Source: Bilabrum cf. latius
Lineage: Eukaryota > Bigyra: Bicosoecida > Bigyra > Bicosoecida
NCBI GenBank assembly: GCA_965178125.1
Contig: OZ237736.1
Location: forward strand, 682,001 to 746,000
Direction: 5' to 3'
DNA length: 64,000 nt
Made by a program: the position numbers and the translations under genes
The notes under the pieces: generated by a model
What the model saw: only the letters and a program-made list of their open reading frames with translations
Databases searched by the model: none
Told to the model about the DNA's origin: nothing
Shown here: one piece after another, positions 54,149 through 64,000 of the stretch
Position numbering within the stretch: the first letter of the stretch is position 1
Layout: each line of letters begins with the position of its first letter

Positions 54149-57100
54149 TCAAACTTCGACCCTGCGCCTCTTTTCCGGACTTGCTCCATGGGCTTCAACA
54201 CTAGCCTCTCGATCTAGTTCTTTGCCACCGCCGGAGCCGTGCGGTGATGCAGGCCGCTTTGAGCCCAAGCGCGCACTGCCAGTGCTGGCACCATCATCGC
54301 CCGCCACACCAGAAGCACCCGCACTGCCAGTGCTGGCACCATCATCGCCCGCCACACCAGAAGCACCCGCACTGCCAGAGCTGGCACCATCATCGCCCGC
54401 CACACCAGAAGCGCCCGCACTGCCAGAGCTGGCACCATCATCGCCCGCCACACCAGAAGCGCCCGCACTGCCAGAGCTGGCACCATCATCGCCCGCCACA
54501 CCAGAAGCACCCGCACTGCCAGAGCTGGCACCATCATCGCCCGCCACACCAGAAGCACCCGCACTGCCAGAGCTGGCACCATCATCGCCCGCCACACCAG
54601 AAGCACCCGCACTGCCAGAGCTGGCACCATCATCGCCCGCCACACCAGAAGCGCCCGCACTGCCAGAGCTGGCACCATCATCGCCCGCCACACCAGAAGC
54701 ACCCGCACTGCCAGAGCTGGCACCATCATCGCCCGCCACACCAGAAGCACCCGCACTGCCAGAGCTGGCACCATCATCGCCCGCCACACCAGAAGCACCC
54801 GCACTACCAGAGCTGGTTCTATCTCGTGCTGGTCGGGTGGCGGCAGGTGGCTGTCCACAGCGCGAGCCAGACCCATGCGATTCCAGCTCCAAAGCTCGTG
54901 CGGACGGTACAGATTGTATGGTCCGCGACGAGTCCCATGAGCCAGGCGGAAACTGAGGATGCTGACTCTGCCCGGACATTGTGTTCTTGCCGACGATATC
55001 AAGCGGATTATCGGCAAGACTGCACCCCGAGACTCCGCTCCCACTGGATTCATGTGACTCGCTAGATGAAGACCGGCCCATCTGTTCATGTACGATCCCT
55101 GTGTCTCCTGTAGACCCGTCCAACGCGTGAGTAGGTCGAACTGCATCATCCACCTCAGTGATGCTGTTTGTACCTGCTGCGTGGCCTCGAGTCTGGTACT
55201 ATGCCACAGGGCGCTCACTCACCCCGCCGTGGTCGCTGCCACTTCTGCTGCCGTTGCCGGCATGACCAACTGCCACACCGTGCCCTGGCCTGTGTGACTC
55301 GCTCGAATCCGCTCGATCAATCGAGCGTGCCGTTCCAGAACTCGATCGCTGGATCTGAGTATCGCCATGGTTGCCTCGGCCTGGCGACTGTTCCTCACTG
55401 AGTCCGTCGGAATCCTGTTCGTGCGTAACATTTGAGCTAACAGGCACAGTTGCAATAAGTTGGGTCGATGATTGAGACTAGAGTCCAGCAAGCTCGGGGA
55501 GTGGGGAAGGCTGACTGCCTCTACGGTACTGCTGTCTCGCTACATCCTGGCGCAACAGTGTGTTGTACTCCAGGCTCGGTCCAGTGTAGGCACTGGTGCC
55601 TCGCGTGCTAGGAGCTGTATGGGCCGCGTCTGTACTTCTACCGAGTCCTCGTCCCTGGGCGGCCAACACTTCTACTGCAACCGCAGTGCCGGTGCTTGGA
55701 ACCATAGATTCATCGCGGGGTGCGCCTCGTGTTGCACTGTCGTCATCAGCGCTACCATGGCTCTAGCCACTTCTCACGCTGTACTGGTCATTATCGAAAG
55801 CTGAGGGGGAGCGATCCGCGCTGGCCTCGCCGTATGCACTGCTTGCCTGATCTATGCTTGCAGGTGTGCGTGTTACGACGTTCCAATGACCGCTGCTATC
55901 CAATGCAGTGGGCAGTTCCATGCTGCTCGAGGCTGATGCAGCCCCAGTCTTGATTGAAGGGCTACGTTGACCACCGCGTGCGCCGACCGCATGCGAACCA
56001 GCATATCTGCTCGGGTCTGGCAGGACGCCTGGGGTAGCTGACCCACTGCCGCCAGATACAAGAGCTTCACCCCCATGACCGCGTGAATTCTGTCCATACG
56101 CAAGAACACCAAGGCAAGTGGAGGTGCTGCGACTCGCTGTGCTGCTCGCAGCTGCAAATTGCCCGGAACGCTGATGCATTGAACCTATAAGCGGCACATG
56201 GCCCATGTTGGGAACAAGCAAAGAATCGCCCCTGCTGCCGTCACTGATAGTGTCGCTGTCTCTCAAGTTGCCATGCTGGATGCCGGAGTTGCGTGATCGT
56301 ACGGCTGCTCCATGCGCTGTTGGGGCAGCTGGGCGAGAGCCATAGGACCTGGCGACTACAAGTAGTACCGCACTCGATTGCGATCCCGCTGCCGGCTGGC
56401 GATGCACAGGAGACAAAGATCCCTCGCCAGTCTGCATCTAAGCCTCGGACTACACAATGGAATTTTGGGCGGCAGGACCTTTGGTCGCGCTCGTGTGCGA
56501 CTCAGGGCGTTGCCGTTCCGGCTCGGTAGAGCGTGCCCTTCCCGCCCCCCCTTTTGCTGGTATGGGCTTCGGACCGTGCTGTCGATGCCGACGAGTGGTC
56601 TTTGATGCACCAGAGGCGGACTCAATGGCCCCAGAAGAGGCGCTCTCTGCACCGGAAAGCAAGCTTGCTGCCCAATCATCCTCCGGCTGCTATCCGCCTC
56701 CTGCATCTCCACGTTGCTTGTGCAGTTCTTCAAGGCACCCTCGTGCGTATTCGTCAGGGGGGCGACGGTGTAGAATGACTGGCATGTTTTGTAGTTCACC
56801 TGCAAGCACCACTTCGTTCAAGTATGTCGTGTACGAATTCTTTGCTGCTCCCTGCGAGAAGCTGGGTGGCCGAATCGACTTCACCAGTCGAGCACATACC
56901 TCTTGGAACCAAGTTTGCCTGCCCACCTTTGATCTATTTACGGATTTCGATAGTTTTGCCAGGAGCGCCTTTAGCTCCGTAATTCTTCTTTGCTTATTGG
57001 ATTCATTGCAGCCTCCTCGCGTGGATGCAGCCAGGTGGGCAATCGCTCGAAGCCTGTTGATGTAGTGGAGACCTTTAGTGCCCGTTGGCCTCTTCCCTCC

Positions 57101-57220
57101 TTTGACTGGCGGGTGTAATATACCTTCTGAAGCATCTATGCGGATTTCCTCCAACCACGCACTCAAGAAGTGGTTGATTTCCACTTGCCTGTTTGATGCA
57201 CCCTGTTCTGGTGTGCTCAT
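54149..57220 (-). CDS. Family member F6: conserved core plus 48-bp minisatellite
   Basis: A 1,023-residue protein in one frame from ATG 57220 to TGA 54149; fragments at 57235-56690, 56662-56450, 56437-55763, 55705-55478, 55447-55199 and 55153-54149 share one frame joined by TAGs. Core: LSAWLEEIR, GTKGLHYINRLRAIAHLAAS, SVNRSKVGRQTWFQEV, AAKNSYTTYLNEVVLAGELQ. A long Ser/Gly/Arg tail follows, including about eleven copies of the 16-residue unit GASSGSAGASGVAGDD. It ends in PEKRRRVEV, a nuclear-localisation-like end. Confidence 0.72.
54277..54815. repeat. 48-bp minisatellite, about 11 units
   Basis: Near-identical 48-bp units (GCTGGCACCATCATCGCC at the start of each) inside F6. The unit is a multiple of three and lacks stops in most frames, so long shadow frames appear on both strands. 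Small differences between units (AAGCACC versus AAGCGCC) suggest recent expansion. Confidence 0.85.
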
Positions 57221-57611
57221 TGCGGGGAAGAACAATGCTCCTGAGAACTATCTGCGGTAGCAAGATAAGGGTTTTAGTTCTGATTGACATTATGGGTGGA
57301 AGGGTTGTTGCCGAGCGGCCCAAACTCGAGATAGATCGGGTGGCAATTCTGTGCGTTCAGTCGGGCTTATTCACCAAGAGGACCGCCAGCAATCAGGTCA
57401 TTAATCGCCGTAATACAAACCTCACGCGCTATCAGTGAATAATCAAATACTAGTGGAAATTATAAGAGCGTCAAGTGTAGGTTCACTTCCTCCCAAAAGT
57501 AGCTACGATCTCGATCTACGAACGAACGAACGAACGAATCTTGATTTATATCTACAACGCGCACGAACCAACTCGGGGCGCCGCGCGACGGAACCAGAAT
57601 CCATTTGTTCG
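57221..57611. other. Intergenic between F6 and kinase, no gene seen
   Basis: About 390 bases. Contains a short GAAC tandem tract near 57519-57537 and the likely F6 promoter. Confidence 0.35.
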
Positions 57612-60600
57612 TCATTCACCTTGCGCTAGAGACTCCCACAGTTCGTCCGTCGTTTCCTTCAGCACCTTGGCATGGTAGGCCGCCTAGATGGCGCTCATCT
57701 TGGCCGAATCAGAGAGCCTCTGCAGCGGGTTCGATGGCCGCCCACCAGAACCAGAATCACCACTGGCAGTGCCTGCACCGGGAGAGCCCCCACTGGCAGC
57801 AGGCTCGTCCAAATCGTTCTGTACCGCAATCTCCGAAAGAACGCCGCGAAAAGCGTCAGGAGCCGCGTCCCTTGCGCACGCGTTCAGCGCCCGCCGGAGT
57901 GCAAGCGCTACACTCCTGCGATGCTAAAGCAGAGCAGGCGGCGCCCCGTCCACTCGCAGGCCCACGGTCCTGTGCTTGCATTCCTCTTCCAGGTCCGCAT
58001 CCAGCAGACCCGTGATAGTGCTCTCGATGCTCTCGCGCAGCTCTGATGGCACGGTCCTGCCGATGCCATCCTCCTCTTCACCCCCCTCACCCCCCCGGTC
58101 CTGCTCTGGTTTTCGAGCAAACCCTCCACCTGCTCCTTTGAGCGTAACCGCCGCCGTACCATCCAGGCTGTTAGTAGCTGCAATCGGCAATTTGGGCCCT
58201 CGATCGGACCCAGGAGGCTACTTCGCGGCATCGCGCGTTGCACCACCATGCGGTGCACCCACCCGACCTTCCCGGGCAGCATCGACATCGCCGGGCGATG
58301 TCGGCATGTCTACCGTGGAACTGCTTGGGGCGGGCCCATTGATTGAAACTCGCTACATCCCTGTGTCATCATCTGACCACTCGTCGTCATAGCTGTCAGA
58401 CTCGCTGAGATCCTTGCCTGCACGACTGGAAATGAGGGCATCGCTGTGGCTCGTCCCTGGATGTTTGGCCGCACCATCGACTGACGGTCTGTGCTTCGGG
58501 TCATCAGCACCTAGCCCTTTGCCAGTGGTGCGTGTCTATTTCCCAACTAGTCTTTGCACCATGGCACGCCCTGCATCGATGGTGGTGGAGGCCGAGCTGC
58601 TCACTGTCGACGGGTCGACAGAAGTGGCGCTGCCGTGTGTGCCAGCCAAATTGCTCTTCCCTGGGTCAACGCTTGCCGTACTCGGGAAATTGACAGCATC
58701 TGACGGCGCTGCACCCACATACCCGCCGGAGAACACCGCAGGCTAGAAGCCAGCCGCGCCTCGGCGCGCGGATGGGCTTTGTATGGGAGACGGCGTGCGC
58801 GCGAAGGCCTCCTCGTCCAAGTCTGTGCCACCCCCATCGTCATCGCTACCACGCTGTCGTGTGTGAGACCTACCACCATCCCCGATGCCTACACGCTGCC
58901 ACGTGCCAACCGCGCCATCCTCGCTATCGCTAGTGACGCTGGCTGCACTGGCCTGCTGCCGCGGCTAGCTGCCACCGCTGCGCCTGCCCGCCAGATGCTC
59001 TGGTATTGGGGGTGGCTCCTGGGTACCAAGTGACGGAGGCTCCAGCTGCTTGCCAGATGGCTCCCTGCTGGCAGCCTTGCTGTCGGAGCGCTCACCTTCT
59101 GCAGACAGAGACATGGGGGTTAGCCGGCCGGGAGGTGACATGGATCCAGACCCTCGTCTACGGCGGAGCTAGATCTCGGCAGAACGACGAGTTCTGCCTG
59201 CCCTGCCTCCATGCCTTTCAGCGCGTGGTGCAGTATCTCCAGCTGGTGATGACCCAATGGCGTGCTTAGAATCAAGTCGTGACCCGCGACCACGCACTTG
59301 ACGCCTGCCTTCGCGGCTGCGAGTTGACTGATCGTCGGGTGAGAAGCCAGTGCTGCCGCGGCTCCTGTTGGAACTGTGTCCGGTGCTGAGTCCTGATGAC
59401 TCGAGCGCCATGGTATCGCTTGCCTCCGCTCTGGCGGCCTTGCGCACCGACTGGGGCCTTGGGTGCCTGTATGGGTCGCGACCAGCAAATGGAGAGGGCG
59501 GCCCCTCCTCGTCATCGTAGCCTGTTTGGGCTGCTACAGCCAACCCACCAAGCGGCTGTAGCTACGCAGCGGACTGTGACTGCCCGATTCCGCCTGCTCT
59601 ACGCTTGACACCCTTGGCTGCACCGTGAAGGCTCGTCGCGCTCAATCGATGTTGCTGCCTCGACGGGCTGCCCGACGATCTTCGCTGGGGGCTGCCGTGC
59701 TGCATATAGCCCGACGAACCAATGCCACGCCTCCCTCCAAGTGTTCCCATCGGCACGCCTCGTTGATTCAACGGGCCGCGGCCCAGGTCACTGTCGGTGC
59801 TTTTGCCGCTGCGATGCCGTACGGGTATACCGCTCCGAGTACGGGAGCGAGTGGAAGCGGCGGCAGTGGCCGCCCGCCTGTTCGGCTGCTGCACAGTCAT
59901 CTCATCCATGTCTTCCTGGGTGACAGCAAGCGTCCCCAACAAATGCGAGTGGCTGTGCCTGACGGTGATCGTGTCAGGACCGGTGCGAGAACGACCGTGG
60001 CTGGTCTTGGGCACGGTGGGACTCCTCCCTCCACGCACTGGAGCCAGGCCACCCTATCCTGGAGACAATCCCGACCGGATAGATGAGGATATGGACTCTA
60101 TCGAATCGCGTTGCCGGTGTTGTGCGGCCTGCGGCGAAGACTGCCCGCGTGCTTGTGCACCAAAGCCTCCTGACGCGCGGTCATGTTCTGGCGAAGGCTC
60201 GAACCATGCGCCCTGCGTTGGCACCACCTTCTTTTCACTTCTTCGCTTGCCCCTGCTGCTGCCATTAGAGCGCCCCGGTCGAAACCAGAACGAGTCTTGA
60301 CCGTCGGTGGCACCACTGGCGCGGCCACTCGACGACATACCTCCGTCCGGCGACGACTCGCTCGGCAAGGTCGGGCTACCGAAAGGGTCGGACTCTCGCA
60401 TCTAGGCGCCATAGCCATGAGGCCTCTCGCCCTGCAGGCCATCACCATCACCTCTCGATGCATGGGACCGAATTGTGGGAACTTCTTCGAGCGGTGGTAG
60501 CCTCCCACCACCGCCCGGCCCTTCGTACCCCGACAGGCTACCGCCGCGCATGCCCCCACTCCCGCCATCGTATTGCTGCGCGGCGCCGCCTCCACCCTCC

Positions 60601-63600
60601 CTGACATCCCATTGCGTCTACACCATGGTATGGTCTCCGGACGGACCGCTGGAGCCATTCGGCTCTAGGATAGTCATTCCTATTTCTTCCTCGCCGAAAG
60701 AGTCCTTGCCTTCCCCCTCGCCGTCTATTGTGCCTGAAATCACGCTCACGCCAAGTCGGCTATCGACGTCTGCGCCGGTGATGGGTGCCTGCCCTGAGCG
60801 GGGGTCTGCTTCAAGCGAATCAGGGGAACCTGGGCGGATCTCGCTGTCGTCCTCGACGGAAAATCCGGATGAGTCTGCCACTGATGACGACGCTGTCGTG
60901 TTCGAAGCCTTGGAGCTCCGCTTCTTCTTCTTCCTCTTTGCTCTCTTTCGAGTCCTAGCGGACTTGCCATCGATGCCTTTGCCTGATGCACCTCTGCTGG
61001 GTCTCTTGGTGCTCTTTCTACCCGTTGATCTACCGCTCGAAGCCGTACGCGCACGACTGTCTGACCTGTGTGAAGGCTGCTTCCTCGTCCGATTGCCCTT
61101 CCCCGCTGTGCGCGACCTAGTCCGACTGCCAGTGCTGTTGGAAGTGGACGGCTTGGACGCTGCAGACGAGGAGCCTGCTCTCTCTTGAGACTCTCCCGGG
61201 TGACGACCACCGTCGTTTGCAACATTCCCGTTCCGACCCGATGCTTGCAATTTGCTTCCTGCGCCAGCACTCGCTGGCACGTGGCTATGGGCAGCCCTTC
61301 GCATCGCTTGGATGGAGTCCTCCAACGGCCCATCCTGCTGGCCATCCCCACCCCAACGCGACGGCGACGGAGACCCAGAGTCGGAGATACTCGCCGTGGG
61401 ATTGTTCCCCGTGGCGTTGCTGCGACCAAAGCGTCGGGCTGCTCCTGTTGCTGTTGCGGCTCTGCGTGGACGACTGGGCAGAGCCTCGGCGCGCCTCAAA
61501 GGGGAGTCTCCCGGTCTCCCGGATTGACCCACCACACCAAGGGGACCCATCTCTAAGCTCTCATGCGATCCCTTCACCTGAAGAGGGCTTCGCATGCCGG
61601 TGTCTACCTGGTCCTGGTCCGGGCCGACTGTATCACTGCCCCGTTGAGAGCCACCTTCAGAGCTGCTTGTACCCCGACCTCTGCGACCGCCCCGAATTGG
61701 AGCCAAGCCAGTGCCACCCACACCGAGACCACTGCTCCCTGCATCGTCTGCCCCACGATGGCCGCTGGGATCATCTGCACAGTTGCTCTCCATGGAGCGC
61801 CTGACTCTGTGCGGCGAGGGCCGGGCATGTCGGCCGCCCCGTGGTGGTCCGCGCATGGCCCCTGCCAGCGCTGTCTGTGCCCTGGGCTATTCTGGACTGG
61901 CAATCCCACCGCGACTGCGGCGCGATGCAGCGCCCGCGGGGTCTAGCATCACGTCATGAGCGGACAGGCCCCTCGTTAACGGCTACAGGCCAGCAAAGCC
62001 CTCGGCGTCCCCTCCCCCGCCGCTCGCAGTGTCGCTGCCAGACCTGTCGGGGGACCCATCCCGGCTTGAGTCTGACGACAAGCGGTGTCTCCTACCGCCA
62101 GACCTGCTGCTTCCTCTGCGCATACCACGAGGCGAACGATTTGGGGAGCCTTCTGAGCTTTGCACTCTAGGGGCTGGGTCGTGCTTTCGCCACGCACCGC
62201 GAGGCTGGCTGGGCTTTGAGCTCCCGCGGTGCGATGAATGCACGCCATCGCCTGGTACCCCTCGAGGCGACGTAGAGGATGATCTTTCTGCAGATGCGTG
62301 GCCCTGTGCCCCCTCTGCACCTCCACCTTGGCCCTCACCGAATAGGGTAAGCGTGGTAGTTGGCGCCAGCACCATGTCGGCCTAGTGAGCGGAGGTGGGC
62401 CTGGATCCCCCATGCACTCCATCATCACCGATACCGCCGCCCATGACCTCCTCCTCCTGCTGATCATCATTTGCATCATCATCATCGTCCTTGCCCTCGC
62501 CTGACCCAGCCGCCACACCTGACGGAGCCACCCGGCGCTTCTGCCTGACGGGCGTTGCTTTGCCTCCCCTCCCTGAAGGCGGAACACCCAGTTTCCTACC
62601 TCCATGGCCCCCCACATCATCGCCGCCAGTGCCCGCGCCCGCGCCCATGCCCTTGCCCGCGGCAGTGCCAGGGCCCATGGCAGCCGACCGCGCTGCTCCC
62701 TTGATGGCGGCCCGGCGAGCCGCCGCCTCCAGCGCCTCTGCAGGCAGCTCGAGACCCAGCTCCGCCGCCCACGCGGCCACAAAGGGCTTGCTGAGCACGG
62801 TCATCACGGAAGGCCTCCTCCTCGAGTCCCTGGTCAGCAGCTCGTCCACAAGGCCCCGCAGCTGGGGCGAATACTGCGTCCTCGAGATCGGTGGGTACGT
62901 CCCTTGCAGGATCTTGAGGATGAGCGCCCCTTGATTGCGAGCGTCGAAAGGGTGTCGCAGCGTGAGTAGCTCGTATAGGATGCAGCCCAGTGCCCAGCAG
63001 TCCGACTTTTGGTTGTAGGGTTTCTCGGAGAGCAGCTCAGGGGATAGGTAGAATGGGCTGCCGGTGAGCGTCCGGCTGAACCGCGTCTGCGTGGACAGCA
63101 GCTTGGCGACGCCCAAGTCTCCCACTCGCACCCGAATGCTGCGTGCCACGGATCCGTCTGGGTCGTCAAGCAGGTCTGGCGGTCCGCTGGTGCCGCCACT
63201 AGATTTTGCTGCATCGGCTTCTAAAGAAGTGCCAGCGACTAAAAACACGTTGGCGGCCTTCAAATCTCGGTGCATAATTCTATGCGAATGAAGAAACGCC
63301 AAGCCGCAGCATATTTGGATGAATAGGGAGCGCACCATCGTCTCTGGCAAGAGCTATCCACGGCGGGCCTTCAGGGCGCGGTGTAGATCCCCATCGCACA
63401 GCTCCATCACGATGCAAAGAGCTTCATCGTCCACAAACGAGTCGAAATATTGCACCACGAACTCGGAATCCATCCTGGCAAGAATTTGTGCTTCCCTGGC
63501 TGCTTGAGCTTGCTCTTGGTCCGAGAGGTCGCTGATATCGACCTGCTTCATGGCATATAGCCGCCCAGTCTCAAGCCTCTCCACGCAGTGGACCGATCCA

Positions 63601-63728
63601 AATGAGCCAGAGCCTAACTTCTTAAGGAGCTTGAAATCTGATAGTTTGCTCATCTCTTGCGGTTGCGACTCTCCCCTTGCACCACCGGTTGCAGGCGATG
63701 TGCTAGCGGCGTCACCCGCTCCAGACAT
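57612..63728 (-). CDS. NEK-like serine/threonine kinase with giant low-complexity tail
   Basis: A 2,038-residue protein from ATG 63728 to TGA 57612, continuous only if about sixteen TAGs are Gln. The kinase domain occupies residues about 25-320: KKLGSGSFGSV glycine loop, AMKQVDI lysine, IMHRDLKAANVFL catalytic loop, VGDLGVAKLL (DLG in place of DFG), GSPFYLSPELL activation segment and SDCWALGCILYEL. This set is typical of NIMA-related kinases of the cell cycle and cilia. The remaining 1,700 residues are Ser/Gly/Arg-rich with a basic patch (RTRKRAKRKKKKRSS). An earlier in-frame ATG (63815) is a possible alternative start. Confidence 0.8.
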
Positions 63729-64000
63729 GATGCCGAAGAGTCCAGTCCGGCGAATCAAGTGATAATGAACGCAGTCCACGTCATGATGGCGCGTAGGCCA
63801 CGCGGTATGCTTCATGTTTTCCCGTTCGAACGGCTTGCTTGAATTGGCACGCTACCACCGCCCAGGCTGGATGAAAGCGGTGGCTTGGCCGGGCCACACT
63901 CCGCTCCTGGTGGTCGGACAGCGCCAGCTTAGTGTCAATACATTACGATGGCAGCATCAGGCGCAGGAGAAGCCACTAGTGAAGGCTCACCACAGCAATA
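63729..64000. other. Upstream flank of kinase gene, window edge
   Basis: No separate gene is seen. It probably holds the kinase promoter or 5' leader. Confidence 0.35.

Noticed and set aside
54149-55218. Long open frames on both strands across 54.1-55.2 kb, with repeats such as APALPELA and LLVWRAMM
   Set aside because: They are shadow frames of the 48-bp minisatellite in F6; only the minus frame joins the conserved core and shares its C-terminus with F5.

Overview
This window is nuclear DNA of a unicellular eukaryote carrying an integrated DNA virus. The host genes are eukaryotic: importin-beta, a NEK-like kinase, a class I sirtuin, selenoprotein-O family and an aspartokinase with a leader. 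Three of them contain short GT-AG introns. The reading frames only make sense if TAG is a sense codon, almost certainly glutamine, with TAA and TGA as the only stops (the layout of NCBI table 15). About 40 genes, host and viral, are broken by in-frame TAG where their families continue, and none ends in TAG. All coordinates below use this reading. I cannot name the species.

Host left flank (1-18562): aspartokinase, SelO, a small unknown gene, five-exon importin-beta and a sirtuin. Interleaved on the minus strand are two members (F1, F2) of an unrecognised gene family with a conserved core of about 120-150 residues and a long Ser/Gly-rich tail.

Integrated element (18568-46697, 28.1 kb): it is bounded by ~300-bp terminal inverted repeats whose outermost 65 bp are perfect palindromes, and by a 5-bp target-site duplication (ACTCA). 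Most of it is AT-rich, unlike the host. It encodes the virophage / polinton-like virus core: packaging ATPase, Ulp1/adenain-type protease, penton (minor capsid), double-jelly-roll major capsid protein, a TVpol-superfamily 3 helicase, and an rve-type DD35E integrase with a chromodomain. The ATPase-protease-penton-MCP order matches mavirus-like virophages. It also has a tyrosine recombinase, a SET protein, an NlpC/P60-like protein, a fibre-like protein, a MORN-like repeat protein and several unknowns. The last 5 kb (41.7-46.4 kb) is GC-rich and host-like, so the element looks mosaic.

The most striking gene (20734-23805) is a single polypeptide joining a small N-terminal domain, a DNA cytosine-C5 methyltransferase, a TET/JBP-type dioxygenase and an FkbM-type methyltransferase. 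This would be a self-contained cytosine hypermodification enzyme. Non-coding structure includes two ~336-bp direct repeats flanking the replication gene (candidate origins with GAACATT iterons and hairpins), a second iteron array, a 25-bp perfect inverted repeat over a start codon, and repeated intergenic hairpins with a compensatory base change.

Host right flank (46703-64000): four more family members in tandem (F3-F6, all minus strand), then a 2,038-residue NEK-like kinase gene. The virus therefore sits inside a cluster of at least six paralogues.
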